64,000 bases of DNA from Pseudoalteromonas luteoviolacea B = ATCC 29581. Its GTDB lineage: Bacteria > Pseudomonadota > Gammaproteobacteria > Enterobacterales > Alteromonadaceae. This document shows positions 14,208-24,752 of this stretch, piece by piece. A program made the translations under genes and the position numbers. Under the pieces are notes generated by a model. The model did no database searches. It worked only from the letters and a program-made list of their open reading frames with translations, and was not told the origin of the DNA. Location: assembly GCA_000333235.1 (NCBI GenBank), contig CAPN01000020.1, positions 62,001-126,000 of the forward strand, given 5' to 3'. The stretch's first letter is position 1, and each line of letters opens with the position of its first letter.

Positions 14208-16781
14208 TTACAGTGACGTTACTCGACTCACGGTTTTCTCATTTAAGTAGCTGCGTAAACGCACGCTTTCTTGACGTTCAAGTTCCACTGGGCCGGTATA
14301 ATTCAACCATGTTTTTCCACCGTCGAGACTATATTGGATTGCTAAATGAGGAAACGCTGTGTTAGCCAGTAATTTACCGTCTTCAACGATGCCGCCAGGT
14401 ACTGGTAAGTTCACCGGAACACCTGCATTAACTAGCTTGGCGAGCTCTTTTTCACTGAGTGTGGCGGCAAATTGTGCCCAATCTTGATTGCGTTTTTTAC
14501 CGTCGGGTTTTTGCCCTTCCCAACTCGCCTTATGCCATGCACGCTCTGCAAGTGGTAATAATCGTGGAAATATCATACTGAGCACTTGCTCTTCAGTACG
14601 AATGGTTTCTGTCCACACTTGGCCTTGGATCCCAAGGATATTCTCTGGTTTCTCAAGTTTTGGCATCGCGCGTCCCACTAAAGCTTCCAAATTCACAATT
14701 GGTTCTAAGTCACGTGTGAAATCGGCATTGGCATAAACATCATCCGGCATGTAACCAAATACTTTTTGCGTATCGGTATAACGCGCTGCCCAGTAATAAC
14801 CGCGCTCTTCTGGGTGTGCCTCGTAGGGGTGATCAAAATACAAGTGCGTCCCGTGTGACAAAATCACTTGATAACCATCATTGGCTAAACGATAGGCTCT
14901 ATCTGCCACACCCCATTCCCAAATGTTATCCCATACGTTTGCAGTAAATACCTCATTTGGGAATTCATCACGTTTAAATGGATTAGTGCGGTCATACATT
15001 AAACCATCTTCCCATGCACCAGGCGCAATGCCGCGTTTAGCAAAGATCTCTGCAACACGTTTTGTAAAATACGGTTTTAAATCGGCAACCCCTGCAACGC
15101 CATTGTTAGGAGCACTAAATAGCGCTTGGCAATAAGCTGAACCGGCCCACGAGCCAGCACCTACTTCATCTCCACCAAAGTGGAGATTTTCAAGGCGAGT
15201 GCCCGCATCACGGTACATGGCTTGAAGTTCGTATGTTACTTTCTCGATAAAGGTGTAAGTTGAATCCATACACACATTTAGGGAGTTATCTGTGTAGTTC
15301 TGAACCGTTAGATACTTGGATTTATCGTTTGGATCGCTCAGCAAATAGGCTTTCGCCCCAACCGCATCTCCAGATTCCATCAAGCGTTGGTATCGGGCAT
15401 CCATTGCTTTAATGGCCGCTCTAGCATGCCCTGGCCCTTCAATTTCAGGGATAATGTCGATATGACGTGCTTTGGCAAATTTCAACAGTTCGACAAAGTC
15501 GTCGCGCGTTAGATAACCATTACCACTGCCAGATTTAAACGGCCCTGTACCGAGTTGTGTCAGTAAGCAGCTACGTTCACTTAAATCAAAACAGCGGTGA
15601 GCACCAATATCCGTCAACTCAGGTAACCCAGGGATCGCGACACGCCACCCCTCGTCGTCAGAAAAATGCCAGTGGAACTTATTAAGCTTATAACGCGCCA
15701 TTTGTTCGACAAGTTTAAACATTGCTGCTTTGCCATGGAAATTACGGCTATTGTCATAGTGCATACCACGCCAATTAAAACGTGGGGCATCCGTTATTTC
15801 GCCGCGAGGTAAGGTATACGCCGTTTGATGTTGTGCAGGCAGCAGCGCAAGTAAACTTTGCATACCATAAAACACCCCGGCGTTGTCCGCCCCTGTGATA
15901 CGAATGCGCTCATCATCAATATCAAGGGTATAACTTTCTTTTACTGACTTGGTATCATCTACACGTAATTCGATGACCCTATCACCTTTTGCGGTTGCAA
16001 TGTGATCAGGCTCAGCGGTTAATTCTAAACCTAGCGCCTTTAAGTCTTCTTGAAATACCGCCACTTCTGATTTTAGGCGGCCAGCAAAACGAATTTGCCA
16101 CTGGCTATTTAATGTCGTGGTACCGCGTTTAAAATCAACGTTTTGTGGCTTTGGAATAATACGCGAAGCAGCTTCTTTAATTTCCACGGAATTCACAGCT
16201 AAATTCGCTTCAAAACGACTCGCCGCAGTGGGGGTTTTGGTATGATCCGTTGGTTGATTGTAACGCTTAAGTTGATTTTCACGTTCGATAGGCGCAACAA
16301 ACTGACGCATGTCTTCTGTGTCGGTATTAGCAAAAATCGCCGGCATTAGTGTATGAGAAGTGATAAACGCACGCGGCATAAAATCGGTGTAGGCTGCAAC
16401 CCACGCACCTGCAACAAATTCGATTTTGACCGATTGGCCTTTCGCCAATCCGGCAAACCCTTTTGTTGCTGTGATGCGATGCAAATCGCCATTAATGTGC
16501 TCTACTTTAAAACCAGGATGACGCACTTCACTTATTTTACGCACAGAGTGAAGATAAATTTGCCAATCACTTTGCCCTTTAGGTAGAGCAACATTGGATT
16601 GGTTCGTTAACAAAATAGAACCGAGAAACTCGCCTGTTTTTCCGTAAAAGTTATCTTCAACCGCGAACATAAACTGGGTATCTTTTGCAAACGCATTTAA
16701 ACTTTGCTGGTCAAAACTTGCGTTTGCATACAGCGGTACCGCCATGCATGCGCCTAATATCCATTGATAGTGCTTTTTCAT
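14208..16781 (-). CDS. Beta-N-acetylhexosaminidase (chitobiase), GH20
   Basis: An 857-residue secreted glycosidase. After a signal peptide (MKKHYQWILGACMAVPLYANA) come a CHB_HEX-type carbohydrate-binding domain (about 25-165), a GH20b alpha/beta domain (about 205-325), and the GH20 barrel. The barrel starts with PRFNWRGMHYDNSRNF and carries the catalytic pair D538-E539 in HFGGDEVG. A C-terminal CHB_HEX_C-like domain ends in LDGGKTWLNYTGP. The enzyme removes terminal GlcNAc from chitobiose and chito-oligosaccharides by substrate-assisted catalysis, probably in the periplasm. The neighbouring permease would import the product. It carries its own upstream palindrome (16933-16950) and downstream terminator. 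Confidence 0.92.
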   Translation of the reverse strand: MKKHYQWILGACMAVPLYANASFDQQSLNAFAKDTQFMFAVEDNFYGKTGEFLGSILLTNQSNVALPKGQSDWQIYLHSVRKISEVRHPGFKVEHINGDLHRITATKGFAGLAKGQSVKIEFVAGAWVAAYTDFMPRAFITSHTLMPAIFANTDTEDMRQFVAPIERENQLKRYNQPTDHTKTPTAASRFEANLAVNSVEIKEAASRIIPKPQNVDFKRGTTTLNSQWQIRFAGRLKSEVAVFQEDLKALGLELTAEPDHIATAKGDRVIELRVDDTKSVKESYTLDIDDERIRITGADNAGVFYGMQSLLALLPAQHQTAYTLPRGEITDAPRFNWRGMHYDNSRNFHGKAAMFKLVEQMARYKLNKFHWHFSDDEGWRVAIPGLPELTDIGAHRCFDLSERSCLLTQLGTGPFKSGSGNGYLTRDDFVELLKFAKARHIDIIPEIEGPGHARAAIKAMDARYQRLMESGDAVGAKAYLLSDPNDKSKYLTVQNYTDNSLNVCMDSTYTFIEKVTYELQAMYRDAGTRLENLHFGGDEVGAGSWAGSAYCQALFSAPNNGVAGVADLKPYFTKRVAEIFAKRGIAPGAWEDGLMYDRTNPFKRDEFPNEVFTANVWDNIWEWGVADRAYRLANDGYQVILSHGTHLYFDHPYEAHPEERGYYWAARYTDTQKVFGYMPDDVYANADFTRDLEPIVNLEALVGRAMPKLEKPENILGIQGQVWTETIRTEEQVLSMIFPRLLPLAERAWHKASWEGQKPDGKKRNQDWAQFAATLSEKELAKLVNAGVPVNLPVPGGIVEDGKLLANTAFPHLAIQYSLDGGKTWLNYTGPVELERQESVRLRSYLNEKTVSRVTSL

Positions 16782-16932
16782 TCTACTTTCTCCGAACCCT
16801 TAGGTTTTCTTGCAATTTTTAATTTAAGTGTCATCCCACCGAGCACTTCACACCTAAGCGAAGTATGATCGTGAAATGATATTATTGCAGGTATTTCACT
16901 CAACTTGTCTTTTTTCATCATATAGAAAGTAA

Positions 16933-16950
16933 AATGACAGCGCTATCAAT
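16933..16950. promoter_or_regulatory. Putative NagR (LacI-family) operator upstream of the GH20 gene
   Basis: AATGACAGCGCTATCAAT shares its first 12 bases with the site at 14044-14061 and keeps a CG centre with imperfect dyad symmetry. It lies 152 bases upstream of the hexosaminidase start and just past the terminator of the preceding gene, a sensible operator position. Confidence 0.6.
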
Positions 16951-16960
16951 TTTTCCGTAT

Positions 16961-16989
16961 AAAAAAGGGACTTCATCGTAAAATCCCTT
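16961..16989 (-). terminator. Terminator-like hairpin after ggt
   Basis: AAGGGA (16965-16970) and TCCCTT (16984-16989) form a stem with a 13-base loop. On the minus strand it is followed by TTTT from the A run at 16961-16964. It lies 35 bases beyond the ggt stop. The loop is larger than usual, so strength is uncertain. Confidence 0.55.
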
Positions 16990-17023
16990 CAAATGTAAGT
17001 TTTATCCATTATGCCAAACGTCG

Positions 17024-18748
17024 TTAATACCCTGCAGCTTGACCATCTTTACGGGTTTCAGAGGCGCCGTAATATACTCTGTTTTTTGCATCTTTTAGAA
17101 TAGCTTGATAGCCGCCATAAGGGCCTAGCGCTTCCACTAGTTTGTGCCCTTTTTCAATCAGTGAACGACGAGTCGCAGGGCTAAAGCCATTTTCAAGATG
17201 TACTTCGCCGCCATCGAGCATGACTTCGTCTGTTGGTTGACTTGAGCCGGTGTGTAAGATCCGTGGCGCGTCGCCAGCTTCTTGCAAATTCATACCAAAA
17301 TCAATCATGTTAATTAAGATCTGCGCGTGCATCTGCGGCTGTGTTGCGCCGCCCATAACACCATAGCTCATGTATGGCTCGCCATCTTTAGTGACAAAGG
17401 CTGGGATGATGGTATGAAAAGGACGTTTTCCCGGTTCATACACATTATTGTGACCTGGCGTTAGGCTAAATAGCTCACCACGATTTTGCAAAACAAATCC
17501 AAGTTTTGCCGGCGTCATACCGGATCCCATGCCACGATAATTACTTTGAATAAGTGAGACCATATTACCTTCACTATCCGCTGTGGTTAAATAAATGGTG
17601 TCACCTTCAACTGGGCCCGCATGATCACGTTTAGCCGCTTTATTTGGATCGATCAGCTTACGTCGCTCATTGGCGTACTCTTTTGAAACGAGCTTGTCGA
17701 TGGGTAATGTATTGAAATCAGTATCTGCGTAATATTTTGCACGATCCGCAAAGGCCAACTTTTTCGCCTCAACAAAAGTGTGTACGTACTGTGCACTATC
17801 GAGCCCCATTGACGTTAAGTCATAACCTTCAAGAATATTCAAGATCTGCTGTGCAGCGATACCTTGAGTATTTGGCGGTAATTCCCACAAAGTGTAACCG
17901 CGGTAATCAACACCCACAGGCTCGACCCATTCACTGCGATGCGCTTTTAAGTCGTCTATGCTTAGATAGCCGCCATTGGCTTTCATGTATTCATCGATTT
18001 GCTGTGCAATTTCACCTTGATAAAAAGCATCTCGACCTTGTTTAGCGAGAATTGAATAAGTGTTTGCAAGCGCCGGATTTTTAAAAATTTCGCCTTTTTT
18101 CGGCATTGCGCCATTGGGCATAAATACCTCTTTAAAACCGGGGTACTTCGCTCTTACTGCTACGCTTTTTTCCATGTAATAGGCAATTAATTCACTTACT
18201 GGAAAGCCTTTATTCGCGTAGTCTATCGCGGGTTTTAATAACGTATCCATTGGTAAATGACCAAACTTACCATGTAGCTCAAACCAACCATCAACCGCTC
18301 CTGGCACAGACACTGGAAGCGGCCCATAACTTGGGATCGAATTACCTTGGGCTTTTAAAGTATCGAAACTGAGTCCCATCGGTGAGCGCCCGCTGGCATT
18401 TAGACCATATAACTTTTTTGTTTTAGCATCCCAAACAATTGCAAATAGGTCACCGCCGATCCCACATCCTGTCGGCTCAACTAAGCCTAGTACAGCGTTT
18501 GCTGCTATCGCTGCATCAATCGCATTACCACCTTGTTTCATGATGTCGAGCGCTACTTGTGTAGCAAGCGGTTGGGATGTTGCAGCCATGGCATGCTGCG
18601 CAATAACTTCAGATCGGCTTGCAAAGTGATGCCCAGTGATCCGGTCGTAACTCAACGCCGGTGTCGCTGCGCTAAGCATCGTGCTGACGATAGCAAGTTT
18701 TAGTAACTTAAAAGAGCGTTTCGTATTAAACATAGTTTTTATCTGCAT
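17024..18748 (-). CDS. ggt: Gamma-glutamyltransferase
   Basis: An Ntn-hydrolase precursor of about 574 residues. The frame is open to 18874, but the stretch 18832-18857 is the terminator of the upstream gene, so the start is the ATG at 18748 (or 18733), which also leaves a proper signal peptide ending near ATPALS. Signatures include GGNAIDAAIAANAVLGLVEP, GCGIGGDLFAIVWD and the self-processing Thr in GDTIYLTTADSEGNMVSL. Further on come SGMTPAKLGFVLQNR and GVMGGATQPQMHAQIL. The enzyme cleaves glutathione and other gamma-glutamyl compounds in the periplasm after splitting into two subunits. It lies between two terminators and is probably monocistronic. Confidence 0.9.
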   Translation of the reverse strand: MQIKTMFNTKRSFKLLKLAIVSTMLSAATPALSYDRITGHHFASRSEVIAQHAMAATSQPLATQVALDIMKQGGNAIDAAIAANAVLGLVEPTGCGIGGDLFAIVWDAKTKKLYGLNASGRSPMGLSFDTLKAQGNSIPSYGPLPVSVPGAVDGWFELHGKFGHLPMDTLLKPAIDYANKGFPVSELIAYYMEKSVAVRAKYPGFKEVFMPNGAMPKKGEIFKNPALANTYSILAKQGRDAFYQGEIAQQIDEYMKANGGYLSIDDLKAHRSEWVEPVGVDYRGYTLWELPPNTQGIAAQQILNILEGYDLTSMGLDSAQYVHTFVEAKKLAFADRAKYYADTDFNTLPIDKLVSKEYANERRKLIDPNKAAKRDHAGPVEGDTIYLTTADSEGNMVSLIQSNYRGMGSGMTPAKLGFVLQNRGELFSLTPGHNNVYEPGKRPFHTIIPAFVTKDGEPYMSYGVMGGATQPQMHAQILINMIDFGMNLQEAGDAPRILHTGSSQPTDEVMLDGGEVHLENGFSPATRRSLIEKGHKLVEALGPYGGYQAILKDAKNRVYYGASETRKDGQAAGY

Positions 18749-18831
18749 AAATAAGGATTGCGTATTAACAACATGCACGATAAATACCCAACTAAACAAC
18801 GAAGATGCGGCAAACAAGGGGGGTTTTGAGA

Positions 18832-18857
18832 TGAAAAACCCACCAAATGGCGGGTTT
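18832..18857 (-). terminator. Rho-independent terminator of the M13 peptidase gene
   Basis: A nine-pair stem, 18836-18844 with 18849-18857, has loop AAAT. As minus-strand RNA one mismatch becomes a G-U pair, which fixes the orientation, and the stem is followed by UUUUC. It ends the gene at 18883-20943 and lies inside the N-terminally over-extended ggt frame. Confidence 0.75.
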
Positions 18858-18882
18858 CGGAACAAAGTAAACAATACCGGAA

Positions 18883-20943
18883 CTACCAGATCTTCACACG
18901 TTGGTCTGGCGCGATGTACATCTTATCGCCTTCTTTAACGTCAAAGGCTTGATAAAACTCAGGCATGTTAGACAAAATACCAATAACACGATATTGACTT
19001 GGCGAATGCGGATCGGTCATTAGGCGATTACGCAGTTCTTCGTCGCGGTATTTACGACGCCAAATTTGACCCCAACCCATAAAGAATCGCTGTTCAGCAG
19101 TATAGCCATCAATGACAGGGGCTGGTTTACCATCCAATGAAAGTTGGTAGGCTTTGTATGCAACCGTCAAGCCACCTAAGTCACCAATGTTTTCACCTAG
19201 AGTTAGTTGTCCATTTACATTAGCATCGTCGAACGGTTTAAATTGTTCAAATTGATCAACAAGTTGCTTACCGCGTTTTTCAAATTGCGCAAGATCAGCC
19301 TCGCTCCACCAATTGCGTAAGTTTCCGTCACCATCGTATTTAGCGCCTTGATCGTCAAAACCATGACCTAATTCGTGACCAATCACGGCACCAATTGCAC
19401 CATAGTTCACTGCATCTTCGGCTTCAAGGTTGAAAAACGGTGGCTGTAAAATAGCGGCAGGGAACACGATTTCATTGTTGACTGGGTTATAATACGCATT
19501 GACCGTTTGCGGTGTCATAAACCACTCTGAACGATCTACTGGCTTACCTAACTTGTTTGCCATGTCTTGGTATGCCCACGTATTGTAACGTACGTAGTTG
19601 CCGACTAAATCATCTGGATTTATTTCGAGTGCTGAATAGTCTTTCCATTTATCTGGATAGCCTATTTTTGGCGTAAACTTGTTCAGTTTCTCTTTTGCCG
19701 CTACTTTTGTTTCAGCACTCATCCATTCTAAACCGTCGATTGCTTGATCAAAGCCTTTAATTAGGTTAGCAACTAATTCTTCCATACGTGCTTTCGCTTC
19801 TGGTGGGAAATAGTCTTTAACGTAAATTTTACCGAGTAACTCGCCTAACACTTCGTTGCTCGCATCGGCTGCTTTTTTCCAAAGCGGTGATTGTTCTTTT
19901 ACGCCACGGAGTGTTGTTGCATAAAAGTGAAAGTTCAAATCCACCATGTCTGGATCAAGCAATTCTGCATAGTCATTAACTAAGTGAAATGCTAAGTAGG
20001 TTTTCCACGTTTCAAGGTCGGTCTCAGCAAATAATTTCCCTAATTTTTCTAAGTAACTTGGCTGATTGATTATCACATCTTGTGCCTGCAAACCAACCGT
20101 TGTGAGATACGCCGTCGCATTAAAATCACCTAGCAAGGTGTCAAATTCAGCAATCGACATTTTGTTGTAGGTTTTCGTCGCATCACGGCTTTCTACACGA
20201 CTCCACTGTGCTTTTGCAATCGCGGTTTCGAGTGCGATAAGTTGCGCAGCTTTCTCTGCTGAGTTTTCTATACCACTGCGCATTAAAACATTTGTGACAT
20301 ACTTTAAATATTGAGCACGAATAGTCGTAAATTTTTCATCGTCTTTAAGGTAGTAATCTCTATCTGGCAAACCTAATCCAGATTGATAGACGTAAAGTGC
20401 ATATTGGCTAGAGTTTTTCTCGTCATTATTGACATACCAACCAAATGGCTGGGTAACCCCTTTCATTTGCAGCTCAGCCATAAGTGCCGGTAAATCTGCT
20501 TTACTTGCTACTTCACTAATTTGCGTCAAATGTGGCGTTAATGGTGCAATGCCTAGTTCTTTACGTGCCAGTTCATCCATATAGCTTTTATAAAACGCGC
20601 CTAACTTGTATTCGTCGCTCTTTGGATCGGCATTTAGGTTGTTCGCTGCAGCTTCAAGTACCGTTTTCATGGCTTCTTGCGAGTTTTCATATAATTGAGT
20701 AAACGAACCATAGTTCGATTTATCTGCAGGGATCTCCGTACGCGCCAACCATTGACCATTCACATGATAATAAAAGTCGTCTTGAGCACGAACGGTTTTA
20801 TCGATGTTGTTAAGTTCGATGCCTGACTTCAGCGCTGCTTGTTCAGCGACAGTTTTAACTTGGTCGGTTGCAACTTTTTCACCGCAACCAACCAAGCCAA
20901 GTGCAAGTGCAATACTTGCTGCAACCACGGTTAATTTTTTCAT
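18883..20943 (-). CDS. M13-family zinc metallopeptidase lipoprotein (PepO-like)
   Basis: 686 residues. A lipoprotein signal (MKKLTVVAASIALALGLVGC, lipid-modified Cys20) precedes the M13 N-terminal domain and the catalytic domain. The zinc motif is HELGH at 523-527 and the third ligand Glu584 is in GENIGDLGG. Other neprilysin-family marks are NAYYNPVNNEIVFPAAILQPPFF and the C-terminal RVKIW. It is an oligopeptidase tethered to a membrane facing the periplasm. Substrates are unknown. A paralogue of the same build is encoded at 46701-48767. Confidence 0.9.
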   Translation of the reverse strand: MKKLTVVAASIALALGLVGCGEKVATDQVKTVAEQAALKSGIELNNIDKTVRAQDDFYYHVNGQWLARTEIPADKSNYGSFTQLYENSQEAMKTVLEAAANNLNADPKSDEYKLGAFYKSYMDELARKELGIAPLTPHLTQISEVASKADLPALMAELQMKGVTQPFGWYVNNDEKNSSQYALYVYQSGLGLPDRDYYLKDDEKFTTIRAQYLKYVTNVLMRSGIENSAEKAAQLIALETAIAKAQWSRVESRDATKTYNKMSIAEFDTLLGDFNATAYLTTVGLQAQDVIINQPSYLEKLGKLFAETDLETWKTYLAFHLVNDYAELLDPDMVDLNFHFYATTLRGVKEQSPLWKKAADASNEVLGELLGKIYVKDYFPPEAKARMEELVANLIKGFDQAIDGLEWMSAETKVAAKEKLNKFTPKIGYPDKWKDYSALEINPDDLVGNYVRYNTWAYQDMANKLGKPVDRSEWFMTPQTVNAYYNPVNNEIVFPAAILQPPFFNLEAEDAVNYGAIGAVIGHELGHGFDDQGAKYDGDGNLRNWWSEADLAQFEKRGKQLVDQFEQFKPFDDANVNGQLTLGENIGDLGGLTVAYKAYQLSLDGKPAPVIDGYTAEQRFFMGWGQIWRRKYRDEELRNRLMTDPHSPSQYRVIGILSNMPEFYQAFDVKEGDKMYIAPDQRVKIW

Positions 20944-21054
20944 TATCTTCTCATTATTATTTTAGTGCGTGTGCACAACACCAGTTAGTGTACCCTTGCT
21001 TCAAGCTAGGATAGAACCACTTATTTTGTAACAAAGTGTAATTAATCGAAGATC

Positions 21055-21447
21055 TTAACGTGCTAACAGTGCTTCGATAATGGCGATATTGGCGGCAGGG
21101 AATTTATAGTTTTTTAATAAGTGCTTGTTTACCCACTGCAAAGGCTGATGCTCTAGGCCTTTTGCCTTCCCAGTGAATTGCTCAACAAGCAAAACGTGTA
21201 AAGACACACATTTATCACCATAATCGTGATCGATTGTCATAAGCAGATCGCCACTTGCGATTTCAATGTCTACTTCTTCTTTTAACTCTCGTTTTAGCGC
21301 TGCAAATACGGTTTCATCCGCTTCAATTTTTCCACCGGGAAATTCCCAAAGCCCTCCTTGATGTTGATCTTCAGCTCGCTTGCAGATCAGTACTTCATCG
21401 CCATTTAATACAACGCCTACCGCAACGTTGACGATTTTCTTTATCAT
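21055..21447 (-). CDS. mutT: MutT, 8-oxo-dGTP diphosphatase
   Basis: A 130-residue Nudix hydrolase whose Nudix box reads GGKIEADETVFAALKRELKEE (GX5EX7REXXEE; residues about 38-59). The N-terminal VNVAVGVVLNGDEVLICKR and the WEFPGG lead-in match MutT, which clears oxidised guanine nucleotides. Position directly after secA is the same as in E. coli, which strengthens the assignment over other Nudix proteins. Size equals the family norm. It is separated from secA by a terminator. Confidence 0.9.
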   Translation of the reverse strand: MIKKIVNVAVGVVLNGDEVLICKRAEDQHQGGLWEFPGGKIEADETVFAALKRELKEEVDIEIASGDLLMTIDHDYGDKCVSLHVLLVEQFTGKAKGLEHQPLQWVNKHLLKNYKFPAANIAIIEALLAR

Positions 21448-21513
21448 GGGTTTTATCTCTCTTTGCTATATTTGTTACCCAGTAAAACACTTGAGCGTAC
21501 TTAAAATTGTGAT

Positions 21514-21542
21514 AAAAAAAGCGACGTTACGTCGCTTTTTTA
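21514..21542 (-). terminator. Rho-independent terminator after secA
   Basis: GCGACG (21521-21526), loop TTA, CGTCGC (21530-21535) with A7 before and T6-7 after. It could act in both directions; placed 31 bases past the secA stop it serves secA on the minus strand. Confidence 0.8.
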
Positions 21543-21572
21543 GTGTGGTTAAAATTTGAGCTGCTCAGCCTC

Positions 21573-24278
21573 TTAATTTAATTTACCACAACATTGTTTG
21601 TATTTTTTACCAGACTGACATGGGCAAGGCTCATTACGTCCTACTTTTGGTTCGTTGCGCGCGACAACCGCACCTTCTGGTACTTCACCGCCAATGTGCT
21701 CTGCTTCAGCATGTTCGTACTGACGTGGTGCTTGTTCGCTACGACGATGTTGCTGTTCTACTTTTTCAACATCTTCTTCTGCGCGAACTTGAACTTTACT
21801 TAAAATCCCAACTACGTCTATCTTTAAGTTTTCAAGCATTTGCTCAAATAACTCAAACGACTCACGCTTGTATTCTTGCTTCGGATTTTTTTGCGCGTAA
21901 CCACGTAAATGAATACCTTGGCGCAAGTGATCCATCGCAGCAAGATGATCTTTCCAATGTTGATCAAGGCTTTGCAACATAACTGCTTTTTCAAACTGAC
22001 GAAGTACTGATTCACCCACCATTTCTTCTTTTTGTTTGTAAGCCGTTTCAATTTGCTCAACAATGCGCTCACGAAGCATTTCTTCGTATAACTTACTGTC
22101 TTCTTCGAGCCATTTTGCCACTGGCAATTCAACGTGGAAATCACTACGTAACCGTTCTTCAAGACTAGGGATATCCCACATTTCGGCTAAGCTTTGCGGT
22201 GGAATATACTGGTTAATCACATCGTTGATCACATCGTTGCGGATAGCAGCAATCGTTTCAGAAATATCACCTTCTTCAAGTAACTCATTACGTTGCTCAT
22301 ACACCACTTTACGTTGATCGTTTGCCACATCATCGTATTCAAGTAGTTGCTTACGAATATCAAAGTTACGCGCTTCTACTTTACGCTGTGCATTCTCAAT
22401 AGCACGGTTTACCCATGGGTGCTCAATCGCTTCACCACGTTGCATGCCAAGTTTACGCATCATATTGGTCATGCGCTCGCCGGCAAAAATACGCATCAGC
22501 GCGTCTTCCATCGATAGATAGAAACGGCTTGAGCCAGGATCCCCCTGACGACCAGAACGACCACGTAACTGGTTATCAATACGACGAGATTCATGACGCT
22601 CAGTACCAATGATGTGTAAACCACCCGCTTCAAGTACCTTCTCGTGCGTATCTTTCCACGTTGCTTTGATGCTTGCTATTTGCTCATCACTTGGGTTGTC
22701 TAGTTTAGCCACCTCGGCTTGCCAGTTACCACCGAGCATAATGTCCGTACCACGACCTGCCATGTTAGTCGCTATGGTTACTTTACCTGGCAGACCGGCA
22801 TCCGCGATGATTTCCGCTTCTTGAGCATGAAATTTCGCGTTAAGCACGTTGTGCTCAATTTTTTCTTTTCGTAAGAAATGCGACAGGTACTCTGAACTTT
22901 CAATTGAGATAGTACCAACCAACACTGGCTGACCGCGCTCTTGGCAATCTCGAATATCCGTTAAAATCGCTTCAAACTTCTCTTCTTGCGTCAAATACAC
23001 CAAATCAGTACGGTCATCACGGATCATTGGCTTGTTGGTTGGTATAACAACGGTATCTAGGCCGTAGATAGATTGGAATTCAAATGCTTCTGTATCGGCA
23101 GTACCTGTCATACCAGAAAGCTTTTCGTAGAGACGGAAGTAATTTTGGAATGTGATTGAAGCCAATGTTTGGTTTTCGTTTTGAATACGCACACCTTCTT
23201 TTGCTTCCACGGCTTGATGTAAACCTTCAGACCAACGACGACCTTCCATCGTACGACCGGTGTGTTCATCAACGATGATTACTTCGTTGTCTTTCACCAC
23301 GTAATCGACGTCTTTTTGATAAAGCTTATGAGCGCGAAGCGCTGCGTAAACATGGCTGAGTAAAGTAATGTTACCCGCAGAATACAATGAATCACCGTCT
23401 TCTAATAGGCCACGAGCGGCTAATAGTTCTTCCACTTTAACTTGCCCACGCTCAGTTAGGTGAACTTGTTTACCTTTCTCGTCGATGGTGTAGTCGCCAT
23501 TACCTTCAACGCCTTCTTCATCTTCTTTTTCCTGTAGTTCTAACTCAGGAACGATCTTATTAATTTCAGTATAAAGTTGGCTGCTGTCTTCTGCCGGGCC
23601 AGAAATAATCAAAGGCGTACGGGCTTCATCAATCAAAATCGAGTCAACCTCATCCACCACGGCGAAATTAAGTGGACGCTGCACACGTTCATTAAGGCTA
23701 AATGCCATATTGTCGCGCAGATAATCAAACCCGAACTCGTTGTTCGTGCCGTAAGTAATGTCAGCTTGATAGGCTTCTTTCTTTTGAATCCCCATCATAC
23801 CTGGCACGTTACAACCAACAGTCAAACCTAAAAACTCAAACAACGGTCGGTTGTTTTCGGCATCACGCTTGGCGAGATAGTCATTCACAGTAATAACATG
23901 AACACCTTTGCCCGTTAAACCATTTAGGTAAGCGGGTAATGTCGCCGTTAAGGTTTTACCTTCACCCGTACGCATTTCTGCAATACGGCCTTGGTGCAGC
24001 ACCATACCACCTATCATTTGCACATCGAAATGGCGCATGCCATAGACACGCTTCGATGCTTCACGCACTACTGCAAAGGCTTCTGGTAATAAATCGTCTA
24101 AGCTTGTACCCGCATCGTAACGCTCACGAAACTCGACGGTTTTTGCTTTTAATTGTTCGTCAGAGAGTGCGCCAATGTCTTTTTCTAATGCGTTAATCAG
24201 GGCAACTGTCTTGCGTAAATTTCTAATGGTGCGGTCGTTACGACTACCAAACAGCTTGGTAAAAATTTTAGTTATCAT
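21573..24278 (-). CDS. secA: SecA, protein translocase ATPase
   Basis: 901 residues, the standard proteobacterial size. Walker A is MRTGEGKT at 102-109, and the DEAD-like box is [20 protein letters not shown]. The helicase-like second half contains [17 protein letters not shown] and [20 protein letters not shown]. The C-terminal zinc SEC-C motif ([18 protein letters not shown]) binds SecB. SecA drives preproteins through SecYEG. A 7-pair hairpin lies 23 bases upstream of the ATG (24301-24323). No secM-like arrest gene is visible upstream; the next gene is dciA on the other strand. Confidence 0.98.
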   Translation of the reverse strand: MITKIFTKLFGSRNDRTIRNLRKTVALINALEKDIGALSDEQLKAKTVEFRERYDAGTSLDDLLPEAFAVVREASKRVYGMRHFDVQMIGGMVLHQGRIAEMRTGEGKTLTATLPAYLNGLTGKGVHVITVNDYLAKRDAENNRPLFEFLGLTVGCNVPGMMGIQKKEAYQADITYGTNNEFGFDYLRDNMAFSLNERVQRPLNFAVVDEVDSILIDEARTPLIISGPAEDSSQLYTEINKIVPELELQEKEDEEGVEGNGDYTIDEKGKQVHLTERGQVKVEELLAARGLLEDGDSLYSAGNITLLSHVYAALRAHKLYQKDVDYVVKDNEVIIVDEHTGRTMEGRRWSEGLHQAVEAKEGVRIQNENQTLASITFQNYFRLYEKLSGMTGTADTEAFEFQSIYGLDTVVIPTNKPMIRDDRTDLVYLTQEEKFEAILTDIRDCQERGQPVLVGTISIESSEYLSHFLRKEKIEHNVLNAKFHAQEAEIIADAGLPGKVTIATNMAGRGTDIMLGGNWQAEVAKLDNPSDEQIASIKATWKDTHEKVLEAGGLHIIGTERHESRRIDNQLRGRSGRQGDPGSSRFYLSMEDALMRIFAGERMTNMMRKLGMQRGEAIEHPWVNRAIENAQRKVEARNFDIRKQLLEYDDVANDQRKVVYEQRNELLEEGDISETIAAIRNDVINDVINQYIPPQSLAEMWDIPSLEERLRSDFHVELPVAKWLEEDSKLYEEMLRERIVEQIETAYKQKEEMVGESVLRQFEKAVMLQSLDQHWKDHLAAMDHLRQGIHLRGYAQKNPKQEYKRESFELFEQMLENLKIDVVGILSKVQVRAEEDVEKVEQQHRRSEQAPRQYEHAEAEHIGGEVPEGAVVARNEPKVGRNEPCPCQSGKKYKQCCGKLN

Positions 24279-24300
24279 ATTAAAACCGTTTCGTTATTGT

Positions 24301-24323
24301 CCGATGAATCGCGTACTCATCGG
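24301..24323 (-). promoter_or_regulatory. Hairpin in the secA 5' region
   Basis: CCGATGA (24301-24307) and TCATCGG (24317-24323) form a 7-pair stem with a 9-base loop, ending 23 bases before the secA start codon. It may influence secA translation; there is no U tract, so it is not a terminator. Function is inferred from position only. Confidence 0.35.
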
Positions 24324-24752
24324 GATCAACTCACTTGGGGCTGCGTGCTAAAAAGAGTTAAGTTCAACTACCCAAGATCTGTTGACTTGCTCTAGAGTCT
24401 AAAAAGTTGCCATATCATACCAGACTTAACGACGCTGCAAACCTATTGATGAAAATGAATAGCATTGAGCTGGAAATATTTATTGGCATAAATTACATCC
24501 AATCTACTTGGAGATGCATGACTGAAGCAAAAATCTATAGGCGTTTAGGCAAGGAATTACTTGCAGATAACGGATTACCCTTTATCAAAATCAATAACGC
24601 AGCGTAAATGCCCGTAAAATTTACTCTGTAGGAGCACCTTCAAATCGATAGGTATAAACATGCGGAATATATGGTGTTGATGGACGCTTTTTTCAAGAGG
24701 GGTTGTTTGCTAAACTAGCAATGACATCTACTTGGAGCAAAAACAGTTCATT

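Noticed and set aside
18749-18874. N-terminal extension of gamma-glutamyltransferase
   Set aside because: It would run through the terminator of the upstream peptidase gene and place about 40 residues before a normal signal peptide.
24407-24607. Open frame of 66 codons between secA and dciA on the plus strand
   Set aside because: It begins at a TTG, has no ribosome site, and shows no recognisable protein motif; its position overlaps the likely secA promoter region. I treat it as chance.
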